A stretch of DNA of 64,000 nt from DASWOJ01 sp964242415. Its GTDB lineage: Bacteria; Pseudomonadota; Alphaproteobacteria; Acetobacterales; Acetobacteraceae. The stretch spans positions 60,758 to 124,757 of the forward strand of contig CAXTAT010000014.1 in the NCBI GenBank assembly GCA_964242415.1, written 5' to 3'. A program made the position numbers and the translations under genes. Shown one piece after another: positions 17,093 through 25,743 of this stretch. Within the stretch, counting starts at the first letter, position 1. Each line of letters begins with the position of its first letter. The notes under the pieces are model-generated. The model made no database searches. It saw only the letters and a list, made by a program, of their open reading frames with translations, and had not been told where the DNA came from.

Positions 17093-18862
17093 ATGTCCCT
17101 ACGGCACAGCATCAGGCAGGCGGCGTTGTCGGCGGGGGTGGCGGCGGCTGCCATCCTCATGGCGCCGCCGGGTTGGGCGGCGGACCCGGTAACGCAGGAC
17201 CGCCTGGTGAACGCCGATGGCGAGCAGGGCAATTGGCTGCTGCACCACAAGGATTTCTCGGCGCACCGCTTCTCCGACCTCACGCAGATCAACAAGGACA
17301 ACGTCGCCAACCTGCACGTCGCCTGGACGGTGCAGTTGGGCGGGGTGGAAGGCGGCGGCATCTGGTCGCATGGCGGCCTCGAAGGCACGCCAATCGCCGA
17401 GAACGGCTTCCTGTATGTCACCGATGGCTGGGGCTCGGTCTATAAGATCGACACGCACGGCGGCAAGGGCGTGCTCGTCTGGAAGATGGACCCGAAGACG
17501 GACCATGACTGGGCCGGCGCCGTCGCGTGCTGCGGCGTGGACAACCGGGGCGTGGCGCTGTGGGGCGACATGGTGATCTCCCACACGCTGGACGGCCGGC
17601 TGATCGCGACCGACAAGCAGACCGGCCAGGTTGCCTGGCAGCGCCAGGTCGCCGACCCCGACAAGGGCGAGGCGGTCACCAGCGCGCCCCTGGTCGTCAA
17701 GGGCATGGCAATCACCGGGGTCGCCGGCGGCGAGTTCGGCATCCGCGGCTGGATCGCGGCGACCGACCTCACCACGCAGAAGGAGGTGTGGCGGACCCAC
17801 ACCATTCCAGGCGCCGGGGAACCCGGCAGCGAGACCTGGTCCGGCCCGCACGACGCCGCCGCGTCCGGCGGGGCGCCTACCTGGGTGACCGGCAGCTATG
17901 ACCCGGCGACCAACACCCTGTTCTGGGGCACCGGCAACCCTGGCCCCGACTGGAACTCGCAGTACCGGCCCGGCGATAACCTGTATAGCGACAGCTCGCT
18001 GGCGCTGGACGCCGACACCGGCGCCATCAAGTGGCATTTCCAGCATACCCCCAACGACCCGTTCGACTATGACAGCGTGTCCGAGAACGTCCTCGTCGAT
18101 GTTCCCAACCGCGGCGCAACGCAAAAGCTGGCGCTGGAGGCGGACCGCAACGGCTTCGCCTACGCGGTGGACCGCGCGACCGGGCAGTTCGTCTGGGGCC
18201 TGCCCTTCGTCAAGCAGATGACCTGGTCCGCCGGCCTCGACCCGGAGACCGGCAAGCCGCGGGAGTATGACCCGGCCAAGCCGGTGCAGACCTACGCCGT
18301 GGCCGCGACGCCGACGGTGGACAATTCGCCCGTCATCATCTGCCCCGGCAACATGGGCGGCAAGAACTGGCCCCCCACCGCCTACAACCCGGGGCTGCAC
18401 ACCTGGTACATCCCGGTGATCGAGAGCTGCAACAAGATCACCGTCAAGGCGGAGCCGGGCCAGAACAAGCCGCGCGACTGGTTCGTCGGCGGCGGCCCCA
18501 CCTCGCAACTGCCGATCACCGGCAGCGTCACGGCGATCGACGTGCTGACGGGCAAGCAGTCCGGCAAGTTCGAGACGACGTACCCGATGCTGGGCGGCAT
18601 GCTGGCGACGCCGGACCTGGTGTTCGCCGGGTCGCCGGACGGCGAGGTGTTCGCCCTCGACGCCAAGACGTTGCAGAAGAAGTGGTCGTTCAGCACCGGG
18701 GCCGGCGTGAACGCGCCGCCGATCACCTTCACCTCGAACGGCAAGCAGTACATCGCGATCCTCGCGGGCGTGGGCGGCGCCTGGGACAAGTGGTTCATCG
18801 ACTCCACGCCCGACCTCAAGAAGATCCAGCCTGGGTCGGTGCTCTACGTGTTCGCGCTGTGA
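17093..18862 (+). CDS. PQQ-dependent alcohol dehydrogenase with DxD (lanthanide-type) motif
   Basis: This is a periplasmic quinoprotein alcohol dehydrogenase, 589 residues, an eight-bladed propeller by family. The signal peptide ends at about GWA-AD. Adjacent cysteines in VACCGVDN (about residue 146) form the ring disulfide over PQQ. The catalytic aspartate is Asp325 in PFDYDS, and the residue two places later is Asp327. That second Asp is the mark of lanthanide-using XoxF/PedH-type enzymes, whereas calcium enzymes carry Ala, Ser or Thr there. ATG 17093 has a CCGGGAG ribosome binding site. A cytochrome c gene follows, as is usual for its electron acceptor. The alcohol substrate is unknown. 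Confidence 0.88.
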   Translation: MSLRHSIRQAALSAGVAAAAILMAPPGWAADPVTQDRLVNADGEQGNWLLHHKDFSAHRFSDLTQINKDNVANLHVAWTVQLGGVEGGGIWSHGGLEGTPIAENGFLYVTDGWGSVYKIDTHGGKGVLVWKMDPKTDHDWAGAVACCGVDNRGVALWGDMVISHTLDGRLIATDKQTGQVAWQRQVADPDKGEAVTSAPLVVKGMAITGVAGGEFGIRGWIAATDLTTQKEVWRTHTIPGAGEPGSETWSGPHDAAASGGAPTWVTGSYDPATNTLFWGTGNPGPDWNSQYRPGDNLYSDSSLALDADTGAIKWHFQHTPNDPFDYDSVSENVLVDVPNRGATQKLALEADRNGFAYAVDRATGQFVWGLPFVKQMTWSAGLDPETGKPREYDPAKPVQTYAVAATPTVDNSPVIICPGNMGGKNWPPTAYNPGLHTWYIPVIESCNKITVKAEPGQNKPRDWFVGGGPTSQLPITGSVTAIDVLTGKQSGKFETTYPMLGGMLATPDLVFAGSPDGEVFALDAKTLQKKWSFSTGAGVNAPPITFTSNGKQYIAILAGVGGAWDKWFIDSTPDLKKIQPGSVLYVFAL

Positions 18863-18877
18863 CGCATGGGGGGACAG

Positions 18878-19411
18878 ATGAGGCTGAGCCTATGCGCCGC
18901 CGCGATCATCGGCGGCGCCCTGATGGCCGGTGCGGCGTTGGCCGGGGGCACGCGCGGGGAGGATGGCCAGCAGGTCTATAAGCAGGCCAACTGTGTCGGG
19001 TGCCATAAATGGAGCGGGGTCGGCGGCGGCGGGTACGGCGGCTCCGCCCTGTCCCTGCGGCAGACGCAGCTCTCGGTGGAGCAGATCGTCGAGATCGTCA
19101 CCTGCGGCCGGCCCGGCACCGGGATGCCGCACTTCACCAGCGATCCCTATGGGACCGGCGGCTGCTACGGCCTGACCGTGGAGGATGTGAAGGACATGAA
19201 GCCGCCAGCCGCCAACGTCGTCCTGCGCCCCGAGGAGATCCAGGATGTCGCCCGCTACGTGGTGGACGACATCAAGGGAAAGGGTGAACCGACGCTGGCG
19301 GACTGCACGGCGTTCTTCGGCGATGCGTCACGCGCCTGCGACCTCTACCGGCCGCAGACGCCAGCCGCGCCGTCGCACCACGTCATGCCCACCCCGGCGA
19401 CGACCCAATGA
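18878..19411 (+). CDS. Periplasmic cytochrome c, partner of the PQQ dehydrogenase
   Basis: This exported monohaem cytochrome c of about 177 residues has a signal peptide (MRLSLCAAAIIGGALMAGAALAG) and one haem site at Cys39-Cys42-His43 (CVGCH). A likely axial methionine lies in GTGMPHFTSD. Additional cysteines in VTCGRP, GGCYG, LADCTAFF and RACDLY may form disulfides. I preferred ATG 18878 because a GGGGGGAC ribosome binding site precedes it; ATG 18866 is the alternative. Its place directly after the quinoprotein gene fits the XoxG/cytochrome cL role. It overlaps the next gene by 4 bp (ATGA). Confidence 0.85.
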   Translation: MRLSLCAAAIIGGALMAGAALAGGTRGEDGQQVYKQANCVGCHKWSGVGGGGYGGSALSLRQTQLSVEQIVEIVTCGRPGTGMPHFTSDPYGTGGCYGLTVEDVKDMKPPAANVVLRPEEIQDVARYVVDDIKGKGEPTLADCTAFFGDASRACDLYRPQTPAAPSHHVMPTPATTQ

Positions 19412-20064
19412 GGCGCCTCACCGCCCCCCTGGCCGCCGCCGGGCTGGTCGCCGTCGCGCTGGGCTTGGCGCCGCTCGCCCGGGCGCAGCCGGAGCCAGCC
19501 GACACCGGGGAGTTCGCCGATGTCAGAGGGTTCCGGGTCGGGATGCCGCTCTCGGCCTTGCCGGCGGAGGGCTACACGGGGTTCACCTGCGCCGCCGACG
19601 CGGCCGTGCGCCTCGCGGGCTGGTCCGACTACGGCAAGTGCCACGCCGATGGGGCCGGGCTGCGTGAGGTGGCGTTCCGCTACGATGACGACGCCGGGCA
19701 CGAGACGAAGGTGGCGGGACAGCCCGTGCTGCTCTCCCTGCTGATGCAGCGGGACGGAGCCGTCCAGGCGATCCGCATGGGGACCGACCCGTCGGCCCGG
19801 CTGTTCCTGCGCAAGCGCGGCTCCTTGTTCGGCAAGCAGGTGATGGCGCGGTATGGCGAGGCTGGCTGGGTCTGCCGCGAGGCGCCGCCGGCTGGCGACG
19901 AGGAACCGGTTGGCGGCGTCTTCCTGCACGAGCATTGCGAGAAGCAACTAGAGCAGCGGCACTTGACGATCGAACGCGAACTCTACCGCGGCAAGGGAAC
20001 AGCAGCCGACGCCTTCGTCAGCCGCACCAGGTTCACCGTCTCGCTCGGGAGCGGTGCGCCGTAA
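19408..20064 (+). CDS. Uncharacterised exported protein, third gene of the PQQ dehydrogenase operon
   Basis: I do not recognise a family. The 218-residue product has a clean signal peptide (cleavage near LARAQ-PE). The mature part contains six cysteines or so and alternating charged beta-like segments, with no haem site and no transmembrane helix. It is translationally coupled to the cytochrome gene by an ATGA overlap, so it probably works with the dehydrogenase. Periplasmic partners such as XoxJ-like or MxaJ-like proteins occupy this place in other operons, but I see no periplasmic-binding-protein motif here. Confidence 0.7.
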   Translation: MRRLTAPLAAAGLVAVALGLAPLARAQPEPADTGEFADVRGFRVGMPLSALPAEGYTGFTCAADAAVRLAGWSDYGKCHADGAGLREVAFRYDDDAGHETKVAGQPVLLSLLMQRDGAVQAIRMGTDPSARLFLRKRGSLFGKQVMARYGEAGWVCREAPPAGDEEPVGGVFLHEHCEKQLEQRHLTIERELYRGKGTAADAFVSRTRFTVSLGSGAP

Positions 20065-20158
20065 GCTTGGCGCCCTGGCTCCGTGTCTGCTCCGCCTTTG
20101 CCCTTCCGGTATTGTTGGTGCGAGTTCGATAACCCCCACCAGCCCAAAAAGGACTATC

Positions 20159-20254
20159 ATGTCCGACCACGACATGACGATCTTTAAGGCAGACCGTCAC
20201 GCGTTGTTAAGCAGGACCCAATCCAAGACGATCCTTAAGCAGACATCTTGGTAG
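20159..20254 (+). CDS. Candidate 31-residue small protein
   Basis: A short frame with a good ribosome binding site (AAAAAGGAC, 6-7 bp before ATG). The product is hydrophilic and basic, with two similar heptads, MTIFKAD and KTILKQT, 17 codons apart. No homologue comes to mind. Base composition in this stretch is lower in GC than the neighbours. It may be a chance frame. Confidence 0.3.
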   Translation: MSDHDMTIFKADRHALLSRTQSKTILKQTSW

Positions 20255-20358
20255 GCTTCAACGTTTTCCGGATGACGTTTTATGGGTGCGCCGAACCGCC
20301 GGCCTGTCTCTCAAAGCAGCATCTGCCTACGCCTGGCTTGAAGACAGGTTTGGTGCTG

Positions 20359-21255
20359 TTAAGCGTTGAGGGTCCTCTGAGCATTACGGCGCCTCAGGAT
20401 GACGCCGAAGCCTAGCAAGGACCCCGTCACCAGCAGGAGGGATGCTGGCTCTGGAACCGGCGCTGGCAGGTCCGCGACGGCATTCACTGCAACGCTGGAT
20501 TGACCGATCAGAATGCTGCCGCTCAGCAAGTCGACCCGATTTAGGATGTCGCCCACGATTGGCTGGGCCACGTTGCTCAACTGAATATCGATTGCATCAT
20601 CCACCAGCGACTCGTTGTTGGTGCCGGCGCCGGATAGGGTCTGCGCGTTCAATGTCACTGTGAGACCACCCGCGTTCAGCAGCACCGTGTTCGGTGCAAC
20701 GCTGGCCGTGGCGACAGCGACGCCGTTAAGCCGCAGGTTGGTGATGGTGGTGGTCGCCGTGGGCGTCAGAGAGCCAGGGGCGCCGCTGATCTGAGCGAAG
20801 GACTGCACGGTGTCGGCCGTGAGGCCCAGCACCGAGAGAATGTTAATAGCCAGACTACTGACGGTCGCGGTGGCGCTCGTCAGCCGGCTGCCGGCTAGGC
20901 CGTCCACGTTCGAAAAAGCATTCGCGGTCAGCACCCCGGTGCTGAGCACGCCCGTTACTGCCGCGCTGATGGCTGACTGCGTGCTGTTGTATGAGGCAGG
21001 CGCAACTCCCGACACACTCGCCAGCGGTCCGCTTGTGGCGGTAATGGAAACGCCGACCGGCGGGGCTGTGGTAAGCGAAACCGCTTCATCATACGCAGCG
21101 CTGGTCCCATTGATGACGGTTGCTAAAGCCGGAGCGGGCTGTGCTGCAACGGCGAAGACAAATGCAGGCGCGATCAAAACCAGGCCGATCCGGCCGGCGT
21201 AGCGCAGGGAAGTGCGATCCGTTTGGACTTTGGATTGAGCAGCGCCTGTGTTCAT
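20359..21255 (-). CDS. Secreted choice-of-anchor P-type protein with PEP-CTERM sorting tail
   Basis: This is an exported surface protein of 298 residues. It has a signal peptide with a long charged n-region (hydrophobic core GLVLIAPAFVFAVAAQPAPALA), a Thr/Ser/Ala-rich body with the NGTSAAYDEAVSL opening seen in choice-of-anchor P proteins, and a C-terminal tail VPEPASLLLVTGSLLGFG followed by RRRN. That tail is the PEP-CTERM pattern recognised by exosortase. ATG 21255 has an excellent AGGAGG ribosome binding site. No exosortase gene is nearby. GC content is visibly lower than in the surrounding genes, which suggests acquisition. Confidence 0.8.
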   Translation of the reverse strand: MNTGAAQSKVQTDRTSLRYAGRIGLVLIAPAFVFAVAAQPAPALATVINGTSAAYDEAVSLTTAPPVGVSITATSGPLASVSGVAPASYNSTQSAISAAVTGVLSTGVLTANAFSNVDGLAGSRLTSATATVSSLAINILSVLGLTADTVQSFAQISGAPGSLTPTATTTITNLRLNGVAVATASVAPNTVLLNAGGLTVTLNAQTLSGAGTNNESLVDDAIDIQLSNVAQPIVGDILNRVDLLSGSILIGQSSVAVNAVADLPAPVPEPASLLLVTGSLLGFGVILRRRNAQRTLNA

Positions 21256-21669
21256 TGTGAAGCCTCCTAAAGCACTGGGATGCAGCCGGGACTGTCAACC
21301 CGGGAGCTTGAAGCTACAATCTGTCATGAGAACGATCTTTTGGAGTCATTTTATGTCGTGAAACGGATGTTTAGGCCGTCGTCGATTGATTCCAAAATAT
21401 AAGATTATGCGAGAAAACCAAGTTCCTCGCCGATGCGCATCAGAAAGCCGCGGAAAGGTTCATGGGCCGCGTTTCCGCAGAGGTAAGCATAAAGGCCATC
21501 CGCAAGGCGTTTAGGCCGAGTTAGAATGCTTTCGCGCGACGCTTCAGGTTGAGCGCGGCTGCAGTCCGGATCGGAGGCAACAGCGGCTCCCACAATCGGC
21601 GCAAGCCTAAGATTAGGACAAAAGACTTGCTGAAAAGCTGAAACTCTAAGGCTCGGCTGGGACCGCCAC
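21256..21669. other. Lower-GC intergenic stretch between the PEP-CTERM gene and crtB
   Basis: About 410 bp. A minus-strand frame through 21405-21660 gives a plausible-looking but unrecognised peptide that runs in from crtB antisense sequence, so I do not call it. No repeat of either dispersed family is present. Confidence 0.4.
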
Positions 21670-22716
21670 TTATCCCCGCCGCCCCACCGCCTGCCGCTGG
21701 TCCAGCGCGTCCCACATCGCGCATAGCCACGCCACCCGGTCATCCAGCACCGGCCACCGCGGCCCCGCCGCCGGCCGGGGCGCCGCCGCGACCGCATCCA
21801 CCAGGAACCGCGCCGCCGCCACCGTCGGCCGCGCGTCCACCCCCGGCCCCAGCCGCACCGTCCCCGCCAAGCTCCGCGCCAGCAGCCGCAGCTTCCGCCG
21901 CCCCGGCACCACCGCCCGGCGGCTCACGCTGTCGCAGCCGTTGCGCGCCACCTCCGCCCCGATCTCCGCATACAGCCGCCGCGCCGCGCCGATCCCTGGA
22001 CGGCACGCCAGCGGCAGCCCGGCGATCCCCGCATCCGCCTGCGCATACAGCGCCTCCGCCGCCGCCAGCACCCGCGCCACCACCGCCCCAACCCCCGGCG
22101 AGAACACCGGCTCCGCCATCCAGGCCACCGGATCGACCCCGGCCTCCCGCAGCCACCCCAGCGGCAAGTACAGCCGCCCCGCCCGGGCGTCCTCCCCCAC
22201 GTCCCGCGCGATGTTGCTGAGCTGCATCGCAATCCCCAGGTCGCACGCCCGCGCTACCCCGGCCGCCGAGCGCTCCCCCATCAGCAGCGCCATCATCGCC
22301 CCCACCGTCCCGGCCACCCGCGCGGCATAGGCATACAGGCCCTCCAGGTCCTCGTAACGCCGCCCGGCGGCGTCCCACTCGAACCCCTCCAGCAGCGCAT
22401 CCAGCAGCGCCCGCGGGATGGCATGGCGGACGACGACGGCCGCCAGCGCACGGTCGGCCGGCGCCGGGGCAGGGCACCCGGCATAAACCCCGTCCAGCCG
22501 CGCCCGCAGCACCACCAGCGCCTGCGCACCGCCGCCCTCATCCACCAGGTCATCCGCCACCCGGCAGAACGCATACAGCGCCGTCGCCGGCTCATGCACC
22601 CGGCGCGGCAGCAGGCGCGCGGCGGCGGCAAACGTGCGCGACCCGCCGCGCAGCATGGCCCGGCAATCGCCCAGGTCGGTCAGGTAGCCCGCGTCAGGCC
22701 AGAACGGTTGCTGCAT
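21670..22716 (-). CDS. crtB: Phytoene synthase (squalene/phytoene synthase family), copy 1
   Basis: This enzyme condenses two geranylgeranyl diphosphates to phytoene, the first committed step of carotenoid synthesis. The 348-residue product has both aspartate-rich motifs: CRVADDLVDE at about residue 50 and LSNIARDVGED at about residue 170. The start ATG 22716 lies 23 bp inside the crtI gene, so the two are translationally coupled. The C-terminal 50 residues are Ala/Pro-rich. A second, diverged family member lies at 51215. Confidence 0.9.
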   Translation of the reverse strand: MQQPFWPDAGYLTDLGDCRAMLRGGSRTFAAAARLLPRRVHEPATALYAFCRVADDLVDEGGGAQALVVLRARLDGVYAGCPAPAPADRALAAVVVRHAIPRALLDALLEGFEWDAAGRRYEDLEGLYAYAARVAGTVGAMMALLMGERSAAGVARACDLGIAMQLSNIARDVGEDARAGRLYLPLGWLREAGVDPVAWMAEPVFSPGVGAVVARVLAAAEALYAQADAGIAGLPLACRPGIGAARRLYAEIGAEVARNGCDSVSRRAVVPGRRKLRLLARSLAGTVRLGPGVDARPTVAAARFLVDAVAAAPRPAAGPRWPVLDDRVAWLCAMWDALDQRQAVGRRG

Positions 22717-24223
22717 CGGGCACCACCTGATCCAAGACCTTCGCCGAGCACAGCACGCCGGGCAGCCCGGCGCCGGGGTGGGTGCCGGCGCCCACCAGGT
22801 ACAGCCGGTCCACCTCCTCGCTGCGGTTATGCGGGCGGAACCAGGCGGATTGCGTCAGCAGCGGCTCCATCCCGAACGCCGCGCCGCGATAGGACAGCAG
22901 CCGGTCATGGAAGTCCTGCGGCGTCATCACCCGGCTGGTCACGGTCGCCGCCTGCAGCCCCGGCAGGATCGTCCGCTCCAGCTCGGCGGCGATGGCGGCG
23001 CGGTACTCCTCCGCCACCACCGCCCAGTCGGTCCCGCTATCCAGGTGCGGCACGGGGGACAGCACGTAGAACGCATCGCACCCCGGCGGCGCCATCGAGT
23101 CATCCGTCGCGGTCGGGCGATGCAGGTACAGGGAAAAATCGTCCGCCAGGTGGTGCCGCTTGAAGATGTCCCGCAGCAGCTCCTTGTAGCGCGGCCCCAG
23201 CAGGATCGTGTGGTGCGCCACGTCGTCATACCGGCGGTTGGTGCCGAAGTACCAGACGAACAGGCTCATGCTATGGCGCGACCACTTGATGCGCCGGTCG
23301 GTCCAGCGGCGGCGCTTGTGCCCCTTCGATAGCAGGTGCCGGTAGGTCCACGACGCATCGGCATTGCTGACCACCACATGCGCCGGGATTGCGGTCCCAT
23401 CCTGCAGCCGCACCCCGGTGGCGGCGCCATCGGCCACGGTGATCTCCGCCACGTCGCTGTTCAGCCGCACCTGGCCGCCCTGGCCCTGGATCAGCCCGAC
23501 CAGCCCCTGCACCAGCGCCCCGGTCCCGCCCATGGCGAAGTGGACGCCCCACCGCCGCTCCAGGAAGGCGATCAGCGCGTAGATGCTGCTGGCGCTGAAC
23601 GGGTTGCCGCCGACCAGCAGGGGATGGAAGCTCAGCACCGTCCGCAGCCGCTCGTCCTTGATGTGCTTGCTGACCAGCCCGTGAACGCTGCGCAGGCTGC
23701 CCAGCCGCAGCAGGTCCGGCACGGCGCGGGCCATGCTGGTCCAGTGCGCGAACGAGGCGTCGCCCAACCCCTCGAACCCCACGCGGAAGATCGCCTCGCT
23801 GGCGGCCATGAAGCGGGCGTAGCCCTCGACATCGGCCGGGTTGAAGCGCGCGACCTCGGCCCGCATGGCCTCGGCATCCCCGGTGTAGTCGAACTGCGCG
23901 CCGTCGTGGAAGCGAATGCGGTAGAACGGCGTGATCGGCCGCAGCTCCACGTCGTCGGCCAGGCGGCGGCCGGCCAGCGCCCACAGCTCCTCCAGCAGGA
24001 ACGGCGCGGTCACGATAGTCGGCCCGGCATCGAAGGTGAAGCCGTCCTGGCGGTGCACGATGGCGCGTCCGCCCGGGCTGTCAAGCCGCTCCAGCACCGT
24101 CACGCGATAGCCGCGGGCACCCAGCCGCACCGCCGCCGCCAACCCGCCGAAGCCGCTGCCGATCACGACGGCATGGGGGCGGGGATCGGTAGGGGAGGGG
24201 GGTCTGTCAAGGGTGATCGACAT
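22694..24223 (-). CDS. crtI: Phytoene desaturase
   Basis: This is an FAD-dependent bacterial CrtI desaturase of 509 residues that converts phytoene to neurosporene or lycopene at the membrane. The dinucleotide motif GSGFGGLAAAVRLGARGYRVTVLERLD is near residue 22, and the C-terminal family signature includes YLVGAGTHPGAGLPGV. The internal FHPLLVGGNPF and SRHSMSLFVWYFG blocks are typical. It is the first gene of the crtI-crtB pair. The number of desaturation steps cannot be told from the sequence, but the lycopene cyclase at 52156 suggests lycopene as product. Confidence 0.93.
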   Translation of the reverse strand: MSITLDRPPSPTDPRPHAVVIGSGFGGLAAAVRLGARGYRVTVLERLDSPGGRAIVHRQDGFTFDAGPTIVTAPFLLEELWALAGRRLADDVELRPITPFYRIRFHDGAQFDYTGDAEAMRAEVARFNPADVEGYARFMAASEAIFRVGFEGLGDASFAHWTSMARAVPDLLRLGSLRSVHGLVSKHIKDERLRTVLSFHPLLVGGNPFSASSIYALIAFLERRWGVHFAMGGTGALVQGLVGLIQGQGGQVRLNSDVAEITVADGAATGVRLQDGTAIPAHVVVSNADASWTYRHLLSKGHKRRRWTDRRIKWSRHSMSLFVWYFGTNRRYDDVAHHTILLGPRYKELLRDIFKRHHLADDFSLYLHRPTATDDSMAPPGCDAFYVLSPVPHLDSGTDWAVVAEEYRAAIAAELERTILPGLQAATVTSRVMTPQDFHDRLLSYRGAAFGMEPLLTQSAWFRPHNRSEEVDRLYLVGAGTHPGAGLPGVLCSAKVLDQVVPDAATVLA

Positions 24224-24290
24224 GCTATGTAGAAGTGTAAGCGTGTCCTGACAGTTGGGAAAGGGTGGCAGCCTGTTTTAGGCCCGCGCC

Positions 24291-24615
24291 GGATGGATGG
24301 GCGCCGGGCGGCGTAGGACGCGGGCAGGCGCACCAGGTCCAGCAGCCGGGCGACCTCCGCATTGCCGGCCGGCAGGCTGAAGCGGCGCAACGGCCGACGC
24401 AGGATGGCGGAGACGGTCTGCCGCGGGTTCGGCGCGGTGCCCGGGTTCTGGAACACGATCCCTGCCCGGCGCCTGACGTCGAGGGCCGGCGGCACCGCCT
24501 GGCCGCTGAACCGCAGCACCCCGGCCCCGGCACCTTGCAACCGCAGCCGCCTCAGGGTGGACTTGCTGCAGCCGGACTCGCCGACCAGGCCCAGCACCTC
24601 CCCGCGCCGGATCAC
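24291..24615 (-). pseudogene. Remnant of an oligopeptide-type ABC transporter ATPase
   Basis: The N-terminal part of a DppF/OppF-like ATPase is readable: RRGEVLGLVGESGCSKSTL (Walker A, with Ser in place of the usual Gly), then FSGQAVPP, and a Q-loop region VFQNPGTAPNPRQTV. The LSGGQ signature, Walker B and the rest are missing, and the frame runs into crtI antisense sequence. It cannot be a working ATPase. Confidence 0.75.
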
Positions 24616-24654
24616 CAGTCCGGCCCTCTCCCGAAGGAACAGGGAGCAGCGCGG

Positions 24655-25215
24655 TCAGGGGATGTAGAAGTCGTCCATCTCGATGCGGATGCCGGGTGGG
24701 TCGAGCGCAATGGCTCCATTGGCAATCAGCCGGGTCTCGATGCCCCCCTCCTCGGTGCGCCGGTGGTGGATCACCGCTTGCCGGTCCGCGCGCACAATCA
24801 GGTAGTGGCGGACCGACGGCAGCGACAGGTAGTCGGTCAGCTTCGCGCCAGTGTCCACGGACCGCGTTGAGGGGGACAACACCTCGACGACGACAACCGG
24901 GTTGGGCGCGGCGATCGCGCTGCCGCTGAGACGCTCGCCGCAGTTTACCAGGACATCCGGCTCGTAATCGGTGTCGTCTCCGACCTCGACCGTCACCCCA
25001 TCGCCCAGCGCCTCGCAGGGCAGCCCCGCAGCCCGGATCGCCTGATCGAGCGCCCGCCAGACGCGCAGCTTGGCGCGGACGTGCTCCACACGCTCGGGCG
25101 CCATCGCCACGACCATTCCGGCAACCCGTTCATACCGGCCACGGGGCTGGCCCTCGGCCCAACGGCGGTACTCCTCGCGGTCGGTGAACGTGTTCGGCTT
25201 GGCAGGCTGTCCCAT
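24655..25215 (-). CDS. Uma2 family (DUF820) putative endonuclease
   Basis: This 186-residue protein of the Uma2 family has a PD-(D/E)XK nuclease-like fold by family. The catalytic-site pattern is readable: YEPDVLV, then VVVVEVLSPSTRSVDTGAKLTDYL with Glu and Lys in the usual places. ATG 25215 has GGAGCGG upstream; a GTG at 25233 would add six residues. Its biological role is unknown. It stands among gene fragments, in keeping with the mobility of this family. Confidence 0.85.
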   Translation of the reverse strand: MGQPAKPNTFTDREEYRRWAEGQPRGRYERVAGMVVAMAPERVEHVRAKLRVWRALDQAIRAAGLPCEALGDGVTVEVGDDTDYEPDVLVNCGERLSGSAIAAPNPVVVVEVLSPSTRSVDTGAKLTDYLSLPSVRHYLIVRADRQAVIHHRRTEEGGIETRLIANGAIALDPPGIRIEMDDFYIP

Positions 25216-25326
25216 ATTCCATCCGCTCCACACCGCTGCGGCTTCGATTCAGTCGGCCGTTAACTGGATTGCACCCTATCACAGCCGGGCCATGCTTCGG
25301 GCGACATCCCCGATCCACGCCCGCCA

Positions 25327-25656
25327 TCAGCCAAGATGCCCGGCGCGCACCGCCGCCCCCAGCAGGTTCACGACCAGCCGCCCCGCCGTGATGCAGGTCA
25401 GCGCGTTCACGTCGGTGCGCGGCGTGATCCTCACCACGTCCAGCCCCACCAAACGCCGCTTCCCGACCAGGCCGCGCAGCAGCGCCCGCGCTTGGACGAA
25501 ACTGACCCCACCCGGGCAAGGCCCCGCAACGCCCGGCGCGCAGGACGGGTCCACGCCGTCCATGTCGATGGTCACGTAGTAACGCCCGCCGTCCGGGATG
25601 CGGGCCAGCACCGCCTTCATGCCCGCGTGATCGCGGCGGGGTGGCATGATCAGCAT
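25327..25656 (-). pseudogene. C-terminal fragment of an agmatinase/arginase-family ureohydrolase
   Basis: The peptide contains YYVTIDMDGVDPSCAPGV and PGGVSFVQARALLRGLVG, then RLVGLDVVRITPRTDVN, the C-terminal third of the ureohydrolase family with its DxDxxDP manganese motif. The N-terminal two thirds, with the first metal-binding histidine and aspartate, are absent. The upstream sequence changes abruptly into the DUF1028 gene on the other strand. It is a truncated remnant. Confidence 0.78.
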
Positions 25657-25743
25657 CGGGGCCTCTGCGGGACGGAGGACCCGCAGCATTGCCGGTGCAG
25701 GGAGGCCTGTATAGCGTCCGCACCGCACTGGATGGGAACCGCG

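Noticed and set aside
21405..21797. Minus-strand frame between the PEP-CTERM gene and crtB
   Set aside because: Its first part is crtB in another frame; the remaining 70 codons have no recognised family, so it was left as intergenic.
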